Part shown: positions 1 through 12,900 of the stretch, one piece after another
How positions within the stretch are numbered: position 1 is the stretch's first letter
Layout: every line of letters starts with the position of its first letter
NCBI RefSeq assembly: GCF_024586455.1
Contig: NC_065922.1
Location: 12,706,089 to 12,770,088, forward strand
Source: Bactrocera neohumeralis
Taxonomy: Eukaryota; Arthropoda; Insecta; Diptera; Tephritidae
Length of the DNA: 64,000 nucleotides
Reading direction: 5' to 3'
Position numbers and translations under genes: made by a program
Notes under the pieces: generated by a model
Seen by the model: only the letters and a program-made list of their open reading frames with translations
The model's database searches: none
Told to the model about the DNA's origin: nothing

Positions 1-1
1 G

Positions 2-1546
2 GAACTAGTTGAGAGTGTTAAATTGGAAATGGAAATAGATGTAAACAACTTAAATATATATGAAGAATCATTTGCTGATGACACATGTGATAACGACGAC
101 TATTTCAATGAAGACACTGAAGATCCTGTAGCTATATGTGAAGCCAAACTCTCAACGGCGCCAAAGAAATTGCCTCCCAATGAAGGCATAGAAAATGTTG
201 CAAATGACGATAATGACAGTCTCTATGACGATATGCCATTGTTAAAAAGAAGGAATTTGAGGCAAACCAAAACATCGGCACCAACTAAGAAAAAGGCCGG
301 AAGGCGGAAAAAATTGAAAAAAGTTGTCAAGAAAGCTTCCGATGTAGACACTGATTTGGACTATAATGATAATGAAGATAAGGATGAAGCTAATAGTGTT
401 GAAAAAGTTAAAGAGAAAAGCTCTAAAACCAAGGAGTTTGATGCCTTTATTGCTCAGCATTTCAAGGATAAGTTACCATGTGAATTGTGCGGTCATCTAT
501 CTGCTGATTTTACAGAACTACGCACACATTTCCGCGAAGTGCATAACAGTAATAAAGGCTATGTATTGTGCTGCAAGCACAAATACAGCCAACGGTTTCA
601 CTTTGTTGAACATTTGCAAGTGCATTTGAATCCACAAAAGTTTCAGTGCGCCGAATGTGGCAAATGCAGTGCTAATGGCAGAAGTTTAGTGGCGCATATG
701 AATTCTATGCACAAGCCTGAGTCATTAGAACGGCGTTTCGAATGTGAAGTTTGCCATAAAAAATTCGCAAAATTACCTATACTGAAAACTCACATGGAGA
801 CACATGCGGAGGGCAATCCCGATCACATTTGCAAGGAATGTGGAAAGGGGTAAAAATATTTATTATTAGTCATTATGTATTTATTTATTATTCGAAATAT
901 TCTCTTTTCTGCAGCTTTATTTTAGAGAGCCGTCTTAACATTCACATACGCAATGTGCATAGTACAGCTTATCACAGTGTTTGCGACCAGTGTGGTAAAT
1001 CTTTCCGTGGACGCTATGCACTGAAATATCATTTGCTAGAGCATGACGGTGCGGGAAAACAACTTTGGCCTTGCGATCAATGTGATGCCAAATTACATTC
1101 CAAATTTAGTTTGAAACGACATAAACGCATAACCCATCATGACGGTTCCACCGTGTACGTGTGCGGCGAATGCGGAAAAGTAGCTTTAACCGAGGATGCA
1201 CTAAAGTCACATAAACGCTACGTACATCAACGGGAGCGTATACACAAATGTACGGTGTGCGATAAAGCGTTTAAGGCCTCAAAAGTGTTAAAAGTATGTA
1301 CTCGAAAAATGTCAATTATTTTTTATAATTACTAATATGACACTCATTTAGGAACATATGACAACGCATACAGGCGAGGACTTGTATCAATGTCCACATT
1401 GCCCACGCACATTCAAAGTGAATGCTAATATGCATCACCATCGGAAGAGGAAGCATCCGAAGGAATGGGCGGAAAATCGCAGACACCGACCAATGTCATT
1501 CAAACATATGGACCTTAACGCCATTTCGAATGAAGTGGTGCTGTAA
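2..1546 (+). CDS. C2H2 zinc-finger protein, 5' partial, 3 exons in window
   Basis: Probable nuclear DNA-binding protein. Exons are 2-849, 915-1293 and 1352-1546 (stop TAA 1544-1546). Intron 850-914 ends in TTTTCTGCAG and intron 1294-1351 starts GTATGT. Both junctions fall inside zinc fingers and rebuild correct CxxC-x12-H-x3-4-H spacing (CKECGKG joined to FILESRLNIH; ASKVLK joined to EHMTTH), which supports them strongly. The frame is open to the window's left edge, so the ATG at 29 may be internal and an N-terminal domain (in flies often a ZAD) may lie upstream. An acidic stretch and a basic KKKAGRRKK-type stretch (possible nuclear localisation signal) precede about ten C2H2 fingers. The second finger is irregular. 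The last is followed by a short tail. The polyadenylation signal is probably AATAAA near 1702. Seen: fingers and splice sites. Inferred: transcriptional role. The specific orthologue is not recognised. Confidence 0.93.
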
Positions 1547-2125
1547 ACTGAAAAAAAAATACAAATTTTGCATTTTCATAAAAAAAAAATATTTTTCTTA
1601 TCATGATTTTATCAAGATTTCTTATTTAATTATGTAGGTCCGAAAACTTCAAATTGCTGTCAAATTTTCTAATATAATTTATGTATACTATTATGATTTC
1701 AAATAAAAATAAACCAAAGTATTTTCATCAACGCAAATAAATAATTAATACAAACAACCATATTTTATTATAATTTATGCTCATTTATGATTTTATGACT
1801 ATAAAAGAACTTTAAGAAAATAAAATATGCAATATCTCGGGTAAATATGTTTTTTATTTATTATTTTGTATAAAAATTGAACACTAAGGCCTCTATCTTA
1901 TTGTTGGATATGTTAAGTGCAAATACTTTTGTTTTGTAAAATGATTAAGTACATAAAATGCTTTAGTATAAAGTTTAACAGTTTAAATACTTGTTAATTT
2001 TTCATTAAATTTATAAAAATTTGGATTTTTCACTAAAATTTATAAAAACACTTTGCTATAAATTGCTTTGTATAACATTTTAAAACAGTTCTAGAAGCAC
2101 ACACACGCATGTACGTTTAATTTTG
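1547..2125. other. Convergent 3' intergenic region with polyadenylation signals
   Basis: AT-rich DNA between the zinc-finger stop and the stop of the oppositely oriented neuferricin-like gene. It contains AATAAA on the + strand near 1702-1707 and TTTATT (AATAAA on the - strand) near 1853-1858. These are plausible polyadenylation signals for the two convergent genes, whose 3' UTRs may come close to overlapping. No open frame of interest. Confidence 0.6.
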
Positions 2126-2953
2126 CTAATCCACCTTGTAGTAACACTCATGTGCATGTGGCGCGCAATTCTCATACTCCTTGAGCATCACCTCAGTTGT
2201 GTCCAAGTCCTTGTCTTGCACACAAGCACAGCGGAAGTTGTTAGCACCAATTTCGAACAACTGTCGTGGATAGCCCACCCATTCACGCTGTTTGCCACCA
2301 CTAGTTGTAGTGCACCAAACATGTGACCCCCGCTCTACTGACCACTCAATATTGCAGTCTGGATACACTTCGCGCAATTGTTCGGCTTGCGCTTTGGCAG
2401 CTTTCGCTTGCTCCAAAAGCATCATGTACTTGTGATTGTATGCCGTTGGTTCACCGTTTTTATCATAAAAGCGTCCTATTAGTTTACCTTTGTATACATA
2501 TTCTCTCCTGTAAAATTGTTGCCAATTTTCTAGACTGATAAGATCACTGGGTCTTAACGAGACGACGTCATCGGCCTCATCTTCGTCAAACTTTTCGAAT
2601 TGACCATTTATAAATGACACAGAAGCATCGCGTCCCACGAAAAAATTATATGCACATCCTGGCCCATAATGCTTTGCACCTTTAGTCACGTCGAATACCG
2701 TGCCAATTATGGCCAAATATAGTGGTGCGTCATTTTCGCCATTGAATTGTGCCAAATCATCACGCGTGAAAAGCCGCTCACTTAACGTGGCCTCTTCGGG
2801 ATTTTCGAATTTAATCGCTATACTTTCACTTGCTGGATCCGCATATTTGTTCACCATCCAATTTATAATTTCATTGTAATAAACACCGGTAAATATAGCG
2901 ATCACTATTAGTAGGAATTGTAGTTTAAAAAGATGTTTTACAAACTCGAACAT
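2126..2953 (-). CDS. CYB5D2: Neuferricin-like (CYB5D2) haem-binding MAPR/cytochrome-b5-fold protein
   Basis: Intronless 275-aa protein. The first true ATG is at 2953-2951; the open frame runs further upstream to a TTG but has no other ATG. Residues about 8-24 are hydrophobic (LFKLQFLLIVIAIFTG), fitting a signal anchor or single membrane segment. Residues about 61-155 are the cytochrome-b5-like domain of the MAPR type (LFTRDDLAQFNG, LYLAIIGTVFDVTKG, KHYGPGCAY, GRDAS). MAPR proteins such as PGRMC1 bind haem through a tyrosine; Tyr102 in the GPGCAY motif is the matching residue by position, and Tyr96 also lies nearby. The classical b5 HPGG motif is absent, as expected for MAPR proteins. A helical segment (about 172-197) and a cysteine-bearing C-terminal region (C200, C214, C242, C244, C263, C270) match neuferricin architecture. 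Known for the family: extracellular or secretory-pathway haem protein linked to neural differentiation in mammals. The function in flies is inferred only. Confidence 0.93.
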   Translation of the reverse strand: MFEFVKHLFKLQFLLIVIAIFTGVYYNEIINWMVNKYADPASESIAIKFENPEEATLSERLFTRDDLAQFNGENDAPLYLAIIGTVFDVTKGAKHYGPGCAYNFFVGRDASVSFINGQFEKFDEDEADDVVSLRPSDLISLENWQQFYRREYVYKGKLIGRFYDKNGEPTAYNHKYMMLLEQAKAAKAQAEQLREVYPDCNIEWSVERGSHVWCTTTSGGKQREWVGYPRQLFEIGANNFRCACVQDKDLDTTEVMLKEYENCAPHAHECYYKVD

Positions 2954-3928
2954 TTCCAGCTGGTCCAAATGCAATTTTATTGTTTACGTCCTGAATGTAA
3001 ATAGTCAATTACAGCGTTGCCATATATATGTAGATGTTTATGCTTTTGTACTTTTTTGTACTTGAACAATTCAAAGACATGCCAGAAATATAATTTTGTA
3101 AATAAACTTTATTGAAAATTAAGTAATTGTTGTAAATGACATTACAACAATTATGCTAAAAATTATAAAAATTAAGAAAGAATAGATTTGGCATTAGGGA
3201 AAAAAATTCATAAAACATCTAGAGTTGACTCGAAGGTCTCCATAACTCGAACACTTGAATTGGCAATATTGCTCTAATTTCATAAAAAAAATTCCTTCCA
3301 TAACTCGAAGCCTCCCTAACTCTAAGAGCTAGGACGGTGTACACCTAGTATCGGAACCCGCGGAACCGCGGTTGGATGTGACGTCGTAATTCTCTTCGAT
3401 CGTCTAAATTTGAAGTTTGATCTTTCAGTTCTGGAGAGATTTAAAGTGGCGAGAATATACATATCTCGTTCCATATCAGAGTTCAAGGTCCACTCTACGG
3501 AGGTCGCATCTTAGCTAGGTCCAACTGATATGTTCCAAAGTATGATCAATTGCACTGATCTTATATATGTATGTATGTAATAGTAGTCTTAAAGAGACTC
3601 TTATAAATACTACAATTAACCTCTAGGATCAGTATAGGATCTTCGGTTTAGCCGAGTTCGATTTACCCCAGGAAAGAAATAATAGAAATATCGTTTTAGG
3701 AAAATATACCTTTTTTTCTTATCGTTAGTTACTCAATCGTGTACGTCATTTCATATTGGGAAAATTTTTATAAAAGAAACTTTGCTGCCAAGAAATTTCG
3801 TCGATTTTTTCATTTTCAGTTAATTTAAATAAAATATATTTTAATTGATTTTGCTGTCCAAATTAAACAACATTTTTACCAGTTAGAGCTATTTTTAATT
3901 CAATTCTTAGCTGTAGAAACCTTTTCAA
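2954..3928. promoter_or_regulatory. Divergent intergenic region, likely promoters of both flanking genes
   Basis: About 975 bp separating the ATG of the neuferricin-like gene (-) from the first coding exon of the kelch gene (+), so both promoters probably lie here. A TTTTCAGTTAAT initiator-like match (TCAGTT) sits near 3815, about 110 bp upstream of the kelch ATG. A CCGCGG pair (3358-3363 and 3366-3371, with palindrome AACCGCGGTT) stands out as GC-rich. No start site can be proven from sequence. Confidence 0.45.
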
Positions 3929-6900
3929 ATGGATAAACCCCTGAATAAGGTAATTCAGGTAAAATCATATAAAGGCATTTGCCCATCGTCGAAAAGACAA
4001 CTAGACTACAACTAGTTACGTATTACAGAGCAATGAGTCGAGCATTTCCACCACCGGTACCACGGGTTCACCACAGTTTTCCGACACATTAGAGAACAAT
4101 GTCAAGTACATGAAGTGAGTAACTGCTGAAACGAATTAATTCCAATTCAAGGGAGCTTAATATTTCCGTAACACCCTTCTTACAGCTTAAATTTCGTCGA
4201 CAATTCCGAGTCTTCAAGTCAAGCCAAAGACCAAGGCATTGATTTCCAAAAGTTGCCACGTAAGTTTTCTCCCAATCAACTCTGCATTTTAGCTGTATTC
4301 TTCTCGTATTTTACAGAAACCTTCGATGGTGCCGCGTCTAAGGCCGCAAAACCACCACCCAGCAAGATACTGCCGTCCAATATTCCATTACCGGGCAAAT
4401 TTGATAGTCAAAAGCCGAAAATAGTCTGCACGCTCAAAGAAAAATCTCTACTCGAAATGGGTTTCAAAACGAATGAGATACAGGGCTGGGAAGACATAGT
4501 CCAGCCGCCCAAAGAGAATCTCTACAAATTGCTACGTAACATGATTGACAACCACATCAAACCGAATGTGCAGATACGTATTGGTGGTGTGACCTTCAAT
4601 TGTCACATGATGGTGCTGCAGTGTTACTCGGACTTCTTCATGGAATGCAACAATGAGGTATTGATCCAATTGCCCGAAGAGAAGATAACACCCGGCGCTT
4701 TTATGATGGTCTACGATTGGATGTTGGCTGAGGAGCCGTTGGTGCAGCGTGAGGGCATACTGGAATTATTTAATGCGGCCAATTTTCTGCGCATTAAAAA
4801 TCTGGTGAATCAATGTTGGCTCTGCTTGGACGATGATGTGCGCTTTCGTGAAGATACTGCATTCTTACTCTACCTTGAGGCACGCAATTATGGTCTAGAG
4901 AGTTTGGAGCAGCTAATGCTGACACGCATTTGTAAATTTTTCCTGACACTTGTCGCCTCTAAAGAGTACTTGGAGCTGGCGACGAAGGAGATTTGCACGC
5001 TTTTGAGTTCCAATACAATTGGCGTGAATTCGGAAATTGAGGTAAGTCCGAAGATGTGTCTTATATAGATTTTTAGATTAGGAATTTGTAAAACATTTCA
5101 AGCGACCAAATAACCCCATGTCTAATGAATTTGCTGGAACAGTTCTTCTAGGGTATTCGTGTGCTTTTTAAGCCTTTCAAGTTGAGATCCAAATTAAGGC
5201 AAGAATTTTTACGCCAGTGATAGTCAAGAAAGACCAATTTACCTTATGTGAAGGTCTAGTAAATATTAGGTACAGAACTGAGTACAATAACCACACTATT
5301 ATCGACAGTCTTCTATTTAATCGGGTCATATTTAAGCTATTAAGTACATGGTGCATGGGGGTTTCTAGGTACTAGACCTTTTATTGGGAACAAACATACT
5401 TTCTGCTATTATCATAATGCCATGGGACTATTTTTACAATAAATAATAGATTGACTAAGGTTCCAGACAATATTACTGGTAACTGCAGGGCCTTATGAAT
5501 ATATCCTATAAAGCTTCGAATGATCCACGGATTTGTTGCAGCTTTTGTTAAGCTCATCAGGGCTCCAAATTAGTTGAACTTATATAACTTGCCCCAGAAA
5601 AACATGCTAATCATAACTAGATACAACAGTTGTTTAGTTCCGTGATCTTAGCCAAACCACTAATAACTCCATTTTCCTTTACTCAAGATCTTCATGGCGG
5701 TGGTGCGTTGGCTTAACTACAATTGGGATGAACGCGAGGCGGATATGTTGCAAGTTGTCAAGTGCGTACGTTTCAGCTTGATGCCACCGTGGTTCCTGGT
5801 GACACTCAACAAAAATATTGACTGCGTAGAAATCGATCGTATTGCCAGTCATCCGGAGGTGAAACGCATGATCAACGACGGCATATCGTAAGTGCAGCCG
5901 CCACTGGCACTCACAAACTCCACACAACTTTTTTATGTTCTGCAAACCTTTCCAGCTATACGACTACTCAATTATACTATGGTGAAAATCGTGAAGAGTT
6001 CTTGCATTTCCTGGAACGCTACCAGCTCGTTGCACCGGTTCAACGTCAGTGGGTTTTCGACAAAGAATGCAGCTACCATCATCGGCTCGAATGCCCGAAT
6101 ATGCAGTATGTGACATACAAATCGTTTCTGGAGTATCTGGAGATGATCCATACGATTGGCAAGGATTATTGGCGCTCGCTGGAAATGGCTAAGGGTGTGG
6201 AGAAGTCGATGCAGTGTTGCGTGCGCTCCGATTGCCGCAAATTGAACGAGCAAAATTTAGTATGTTAATCTATTTTCTAGTCACTTACCAACAACACCAA
6301 ATCACCTATTTTAGAAGACTACTTACGCGTTTACGAACTAAATATATACAGACTGCAAGTACATATTGTTAGAAGATTTGATTTATGAAAATTTTTGTTG
6401 AAATCTGTGATTTGGCATTTATACGAAAATTATTGTGACTCACTTTATATATAATTAAATCGATGAAAAAATTTAAATAAAGACTACTGATGATTAAAAT
6501 TGAGACCGAGATTTCATTTGCTTTTCTTTTTCTTTTGTCTGCATTCCAGGCCACCGTTTTCACAATGCAATGTCGCGATCAGGGCGTACAAGTTGAGACC
6601 AGTTTAAGGCAACGCAAGCCGGTTCTTCGAGGTAAATATCCATAGTACTTTAACTACATAAGTTTAACTTATTGACGGAAGTATTGAGGAATAATTGTGC
6701 AGGCAGAGCTTATGGAAAGTCTTGGAATTAGTAAAGCGGAATTAGCTATGCTCATTGTAAAAATTATATAAAACTTGTATTAATCCATAATCTTCTAAAC
6801 TTGTCGAATTTGCCTCTACAAAATAGGTACCTATCAGATACAAATACCATTCATATCGCACTCCGCACTTCACTCTACTTCATCTTACTGAACAAGTGAA

Positions 6901-9900
6901 ACGGTTGTAAAGGATAATTCATTTCGAGGTTCCCCACTTTTCTTAAAAAAAAACACTGAAACTTCGAATTTAATGAAGAAAGGTTATTATCATTTGAAAA
7001 AACACTTTTTGGCATTTATTTTTTGAAGATTATCTCTTTCAAACGTTGGCCGCGTCTACGTCTCAGATGATCCATCCATTGAGTCTAATTTACGATGGCT
7101 CGTTCGAGCATTTCGACAGGTCACTGGCGAATGACACGCGTGCTGTTTTGCTCCAAGGTCTGTATCGAAGCGGGATTGTCTGCATAGACTTTAGGCTTTA
7201 CAGGAAAAAGACTAACGGTGTGATATCACATAATCTTGGTAGCCAATCGACCGGCCCAAAACGTGAAATTATCTGTTCACCGAAGTTTTCTCTCAAAAAA
7301 TCCATTGATTGAATCGATGTGTGATAAGCGGCGCCGTCTTGTTGAAACCAAATGTCGCCGAGATCACGGACTTCAATTTCAGGTATCAAATAGTCGGTTA
7401 TGTTGGCGCGATAATGGTTGCCATTGGCGGTTACGTTCGCACCGGCATCATTTGTCATCAAACAGTTGTTTTTTCTGGATGAAATGGCAGCTCTTAAATC
7501 TCTTGAGGTTGATCTTCGTCCCAAATGCGCTGATTTTACTTGTTTACATACACATTGAGCCAGAAATGTGCTTATCGCATAAAAAAATTTGGTTCGACAA
7601 CTTCGGATCTCCTTAAAACTTTTCAAGCGCCCATAGAGCGAGCAATGTCGCTTGAGAAGGTCGAGCGGATTCAGTTATTGCATATTTTATACGCTTTCTA
7701 TTGAACATCTCGTCGTAAAATGCCCTAAGTTCTTCCATACGTCAGTCCGAGTTGCTGCGAACGGCGCCGAACCGACTCTCCACGGTCTTCCTGTACACTC
7801 TCAGCTACGGTTGCTATATTTTCTTTGCGTGCTGGTCGTGGTCTATTCTGTGGAAAATTATCCAATAATGAGTTTGTGGGCTTAATATGGGTGATGGTGT
7901 TGCGAATAGTACACTCAGTAGGCCGAATATGTTGAACATAAGTTGAGTACCTCTACTTGGATCACCTGTCATTTATCCAAAATGCTCGTAACGCTCACTT
8001 TGTCTCAAAAAGTACTTTGTCAAAGTTGTTATACTCCATTCTAGTTTAATTTTCTTAAAGCAAAACTACTCTGAAGTGGTTTCAAAGCACAGGGAGCTGA
8101 TTCTGTCTAAAATAAGGTTTAAGGTGGTTCGGAGACAAAATTCCCAAGTCACAGCTCAAAGTCGTTCGTTTTTAGAACGCATTTACATATATATTATTGA
8201 CTTAGGTTAGCTGGCTGTCACGCCATGCATATGCTTACTGGTCCTTAGTAATGCCAGATGGGGGTACAGTCTAATTTGAGTTAAAGTATTCAACATACAC
8301 GAGGTCAACGCTTTTTGCAAACCTTTAGAGCGACTTGATAACTAGTTTTGATGGTTTTAAAAGGTCGAGACTATTGCAATGATCTAGTTTATGCTGTGAT
8401 TGAATAGGAAAATGGATCTATTTGACTAAGAATATTTAGTTCAGTATTGAAATTTTGAGGGACTTATTAAAGTCAATCCCAAAGATCCATCGATGGCTTA
8501 AGCAATGTCTGAAAAAAAACTATAGGCTTCTTACGCTAATCACAGCCACACTTCGCCAGAGTTCCAATCTCCTATTTATATGATAAAGTCTCTCATAAGA
8601 ACTTGAACGACTCTCGCTTTATTGCACAACAACTGCTCAAATATGAGAATAAACTCAGCTAAGCATGCAGTAAAGGCCTACTATCCATCTATATGTTCTG
8701 TACTTTTCAGATCAACGTTGTTTTGGCGACCACATGACCACTATGGTGAATTCGGCAAGTCTGAAAAACCTCAGCAAAATAACCACCAGTCAAGTGTTGC
8801 CTTCCACCGCGTCTAGCTGCTATGAGTTTCCCTACAGACTGCAACAGGAACAGCAGCACCACAAACGCCATCGATATCCGCAACGCTATGCACAATTTCA
8901 AGAACTAGATCCACAGCCATTTAAGTACAGTTATCAATGCAGCAATGCAAACAACAACACCAACGAGGACAAAGCAATTCCGAGTGAGTTGCATGAGATG
9001 AAATATGACGTCCACCGCATACTGAATGATGATTGCGAACAAAACATTGAAGTGCATCATTGTATTGAGGATGTTTGCATGCAACGTGGCGTCAGTACCA
9101 TCGCCGATGGCACTATCGACGGCCCTAAGACAATGGCACAGCCGACGCGTTTGCATACGAGGCGGTCACAAAAGCCTTGCAACAATGGCGGTGACTCGAA
9201 GACGACAGTTCTGCCACGGCTGGAATGTCGCAACGAGTCGCCTATGGGGCAGCAGGAGCGGCAGCAACATATGACACAAATATTGCAAGCACCACAGTTT
9301 GGTTTGCCCACAGTCGAGGAAGTGGAGTTTAAAGCGTGAGTTCCATGAAGTTCCGAAGTATTGATGTTTTACACAACTATTTTATTTTACTATTTTAAAG
9401 CATCAAGGGTCGCAAGCTTCTCATATTTGGTGGCATTGATCCGTACTGTCAGCATTGCCAGCATGATAAAGTTATGGCGCTGCAACAACAGCAACGCAAG
9501 CGAATACAGTCGTTGGGTGGCAGCGATGCTGATATTTTGGATCCGTTGCATTACCATAACGGTATGGGCGGTTGTAGCGCTTGCGGCGGTCTTAATCCGC
9601 AGATCAATCAGCTGGATAATTTTGGCGATCGTGTGCTGTACTACGATGCTGGCGCTGTGCAGTGGAAACATTTGTGTTACCTGCCCTTTGGTTCACGTCA
9701 TCATCACTCAGCTGTTGTTTGTAATGGACTCATCTATATTATAGGTGGCACCAAGACGGCGCTAGGTTGCACTAAGAAGTCGGTGAGTTGCACATATATG
9801 TTTATGGTACCTGAATATTCTCTCGCAAAAAAAAATTGGACTTATTGACATTAGCCAAGAAGCTTTGTTGGATTCCGGTAGAGCAATTTATATATATCTT

Positions 9901-12900
9901 TTACTTTAATGTTTTGAATCCGAATCTGCGAATCCAAATCTTCAATTAGGAGTTGGTTGGTAGCGCCAACGAAAGCTTTTAGTTCGAAAGGAAAAATTCT
10001 GAGACCTTAATTTCTAATGCAACATGTTTCATTCTTATCCGTTATTTAAATTCGTCTTCTTACTACATGTTTTTCCTTCGACCCCCAAATTGTGCCTTAA
10101 AGACGAAGACATAACCACCGGTTGTACAATTTTCATCGCATGGTAGTTTTTCAAGGAATTATTGAGATGCTGTGGGACTCTATGATTAATGAAAGAGTAA
10201 TCACATATTTCGTTGTACAAGACATCAGAATTCCGTGTAAACATTTTAAATAAGTGGTGTCGTCAGCGGATCCGGTTGGCGGATCTCGATTTCGACTAAT
10301 CTGATAACTTTCGTCTTTGAAGTATACCACATTTTGATTTTTTATGAACCCATTTAAAATCAAAAGTTGGTCGAAAGTACTTTCTGTTGATAAAGTTCAA
10401 TACTCCGGTGGGTGTTAGCTATTTGAAGAAAGGGCTTTTAACCTGCTTCTATGGATTAGTCCAACTCCCTGGCAGAACCGGCATTTACCTAGGCCAATGT
10501 TGTGTAAATGCTTTTTCAGCTTGCAGTGGTCAGCGTAAAATGCGACCAGTAGTCTGAGTTTATCCCAATGGAGGTTGATTGCATATTTAAACCCCCCATT
10601 ACCAACTTGGCATACCGCATCCCGTGTAGTTGTGGCCCATGACTCTCTCTGCCTACTCCTTCTTCCTTCCCACTTCCGTGAAGGGTTCAGTGCTACCATG
10701 GTAGTGGATGCTGCGAGCTCATCAGCCAGTTTATTCTCAGGCACCTAGATGAGGTGCATATGGTTACGTTCCGCTAGGCTATTCAGCTATTCTCTACACT
10801 AATCCACTAGTAGCGATATGCTATCATGGGAGGAGACTGCTTTAAGTGCCGCTTGACTATAGCTAAGTATGGTTATACGGTTGATCGCAAAGGCTTCTGC
10901 CTGAAAAATGTCGGAAAACTTCACATTGGTATGGAGAGTTTGGTGCGTGGTCCCCTGCACCGATGTTTTCGAGCCGTCAGTGTACCACTCGATCGTACTA
11001 TCCCTAAGCAGTAGCTCGAAAGTGGAATCATTCCATTCAGCCTTGCTGCAAAGGGCAACCTTGAAATTCTTGGTGAAGTTAACCCTTTTAGTAATGCTGT
11101 CCCTTGGGAGAAGAGCCAATAGTATAGTCTTTCATTCGCTGCCGTCGGACAAGTGCAAAATGCACCCGAAATGCAGATACATGCAAGTCGATACAGTTTC
11201 GATATTTGGAGCCCTAACGAAGTCTGTGAAGTTTTTAAGGCCAAGGGCGCCGCCCCATACGTGATTCTTGGCTTGCAGCCACAACCGTGACGTGAGAAAT
11301 TAGTCTCTGGTGGAACTGATAAAATCCTTAAAAACTTATAACTCATACATAACTTATGACTCACTGAAAAAACGTGGACATTGACGAATTAACCTAAAAA
11401 CCTTTATAATTTTATAGATTTTCGAAAAATCAGTCTGGAGCTTCGATCCGCTGACTCTGAAGTGGACATTCGAGAGCAATTTACCAGAGTTGCGACGCGA
11501 CTTTGCGGCGATTGTGTCTGATGAGTATTGTGGTGGCGAGGTGGCGTGCGAACATTGTAAGGGCATAAGAGAACAGCACAAGCAAAGGAATGTCAAAGCA
11601 GTTAACGGTTTCTTCGTGATTGGCGGCGAAGGAGTGAATGGCACGGCTTTGCGCACAGTGTGGTACTACAATGTTCTGCGCAAAACATGGAAGAAGGTAA
11701 ATAAACTATCGAAGTCCATTTTTTAGTCGAAAAAGAGAAGAACTACTAATAATCATGGAATCATATGTAGAAATATGTAGAATATGCATTGCGACAGGTT
11801 GATCTTGTTACTATTTTGCTTCGCTTCTACAGAAAAATACGTTAATTAGTGACGTCATAAGCGACGTGAAAGCTCTATTTACTTATGCTATGGAAGTTTG
11901 ACAGTTCGTTCTGCCTATGTTGTGGCATGACGCAATCTTAACTCTATTATTCTTCATAATACTGAAATTAAAAAAATAATAATAACTAAATATTAAGAAA
12001 ATCATTTTATTTTCGGTGAATGACTTTGAATTACTGAACCCATCAATTGCCATGACAAATAACCTCAATAATTTAATTAAAATACAACCATAATACATAT
12101 AGACTCTAAATATCGACAAATATACGAGTGTTTGCTCATATCCGGCCCGCTCTTCCGCTCACAGAACACAAACAAACACATATGCACACTGCTTTATAAC
12201 TGTTTAACTACATTGCCCGTCATTTATGGATTTTAGAAAGCCCCTTTGCATGTGGGTCGCTACGGCTTGATGGCTGCTATGGTGAATAACGAGATTTGGA
12301 TAGCTGGCGGCATAATCGAAACCAAAACGAGAGCATCCGACAACTATGATGGCTTCGTCGCTACTTCAATGCCGACCGTCGATGGTAATACTCAAGGTGG
12401 CAGGGCTGCTGCCATGGATGGTGCCGCTGAAGATGGCGGGGCCAGAGATGACAATGGTAGTGGTGACAGTTTTGCTGTCGAGGCAACAAAAAGTGCAGTC
12501 GTGGATGTAATCACCGATACGATGGAGTATTACAGTTTGAAGTGTGCTTACAGCGACGAATACGTTACGGATGTGCCAATGGCTAAAGTCAATGATGTGA
12601 ATGGTGATGCTGTCGCTGTTGCTGGTGCTGGCGCTCAACCCACTATTGGACGGATGGGTAGAAGCTTTGAGAGTGGACGTTGGATTAAAGCAAAGCAGCG
12701 TTTGCGCATACCCCGGTAAGCGGTTTAAATTTCGATTTTACGACAAAATACTCTTGTGGATTTCTGCGAATATTGAGTGGCATTTGCGCTAGATTAACTT
12801 TGATGTGAGGTTGGTGGGAGTCATAGAACGGAACGCATTCAATGCTGACATTTGTTCAGACCGGGAATTGTTGATTTATTTATGATGGGCTGGGCTGATG

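Noticed and set aside
2123..2538. + strand frames over the neuferricin-like gene
   Set aside because: Shadows of the - strand gene, which has a clear MAPR domain.
2954..2974. Upstream extension of the neuferricin-like gene to a TTG
   Set aside because: A nuclear gene needs an ATG. The first in-frame ATG is at 2953, just before the hydrophobic segment.
3358..3373. CCGCGG pair with palindrome AACCGCGGTT
   Set aside because: Too short to call a regulatory site. It resembles, but does not match, the Grainyhead consensus AACCGGTT.
8905..9311. Antisense frames opposite kelch exon 8
   Set aside because: They are shadows of a real coding exon whose splice phases are fixed on both sides.
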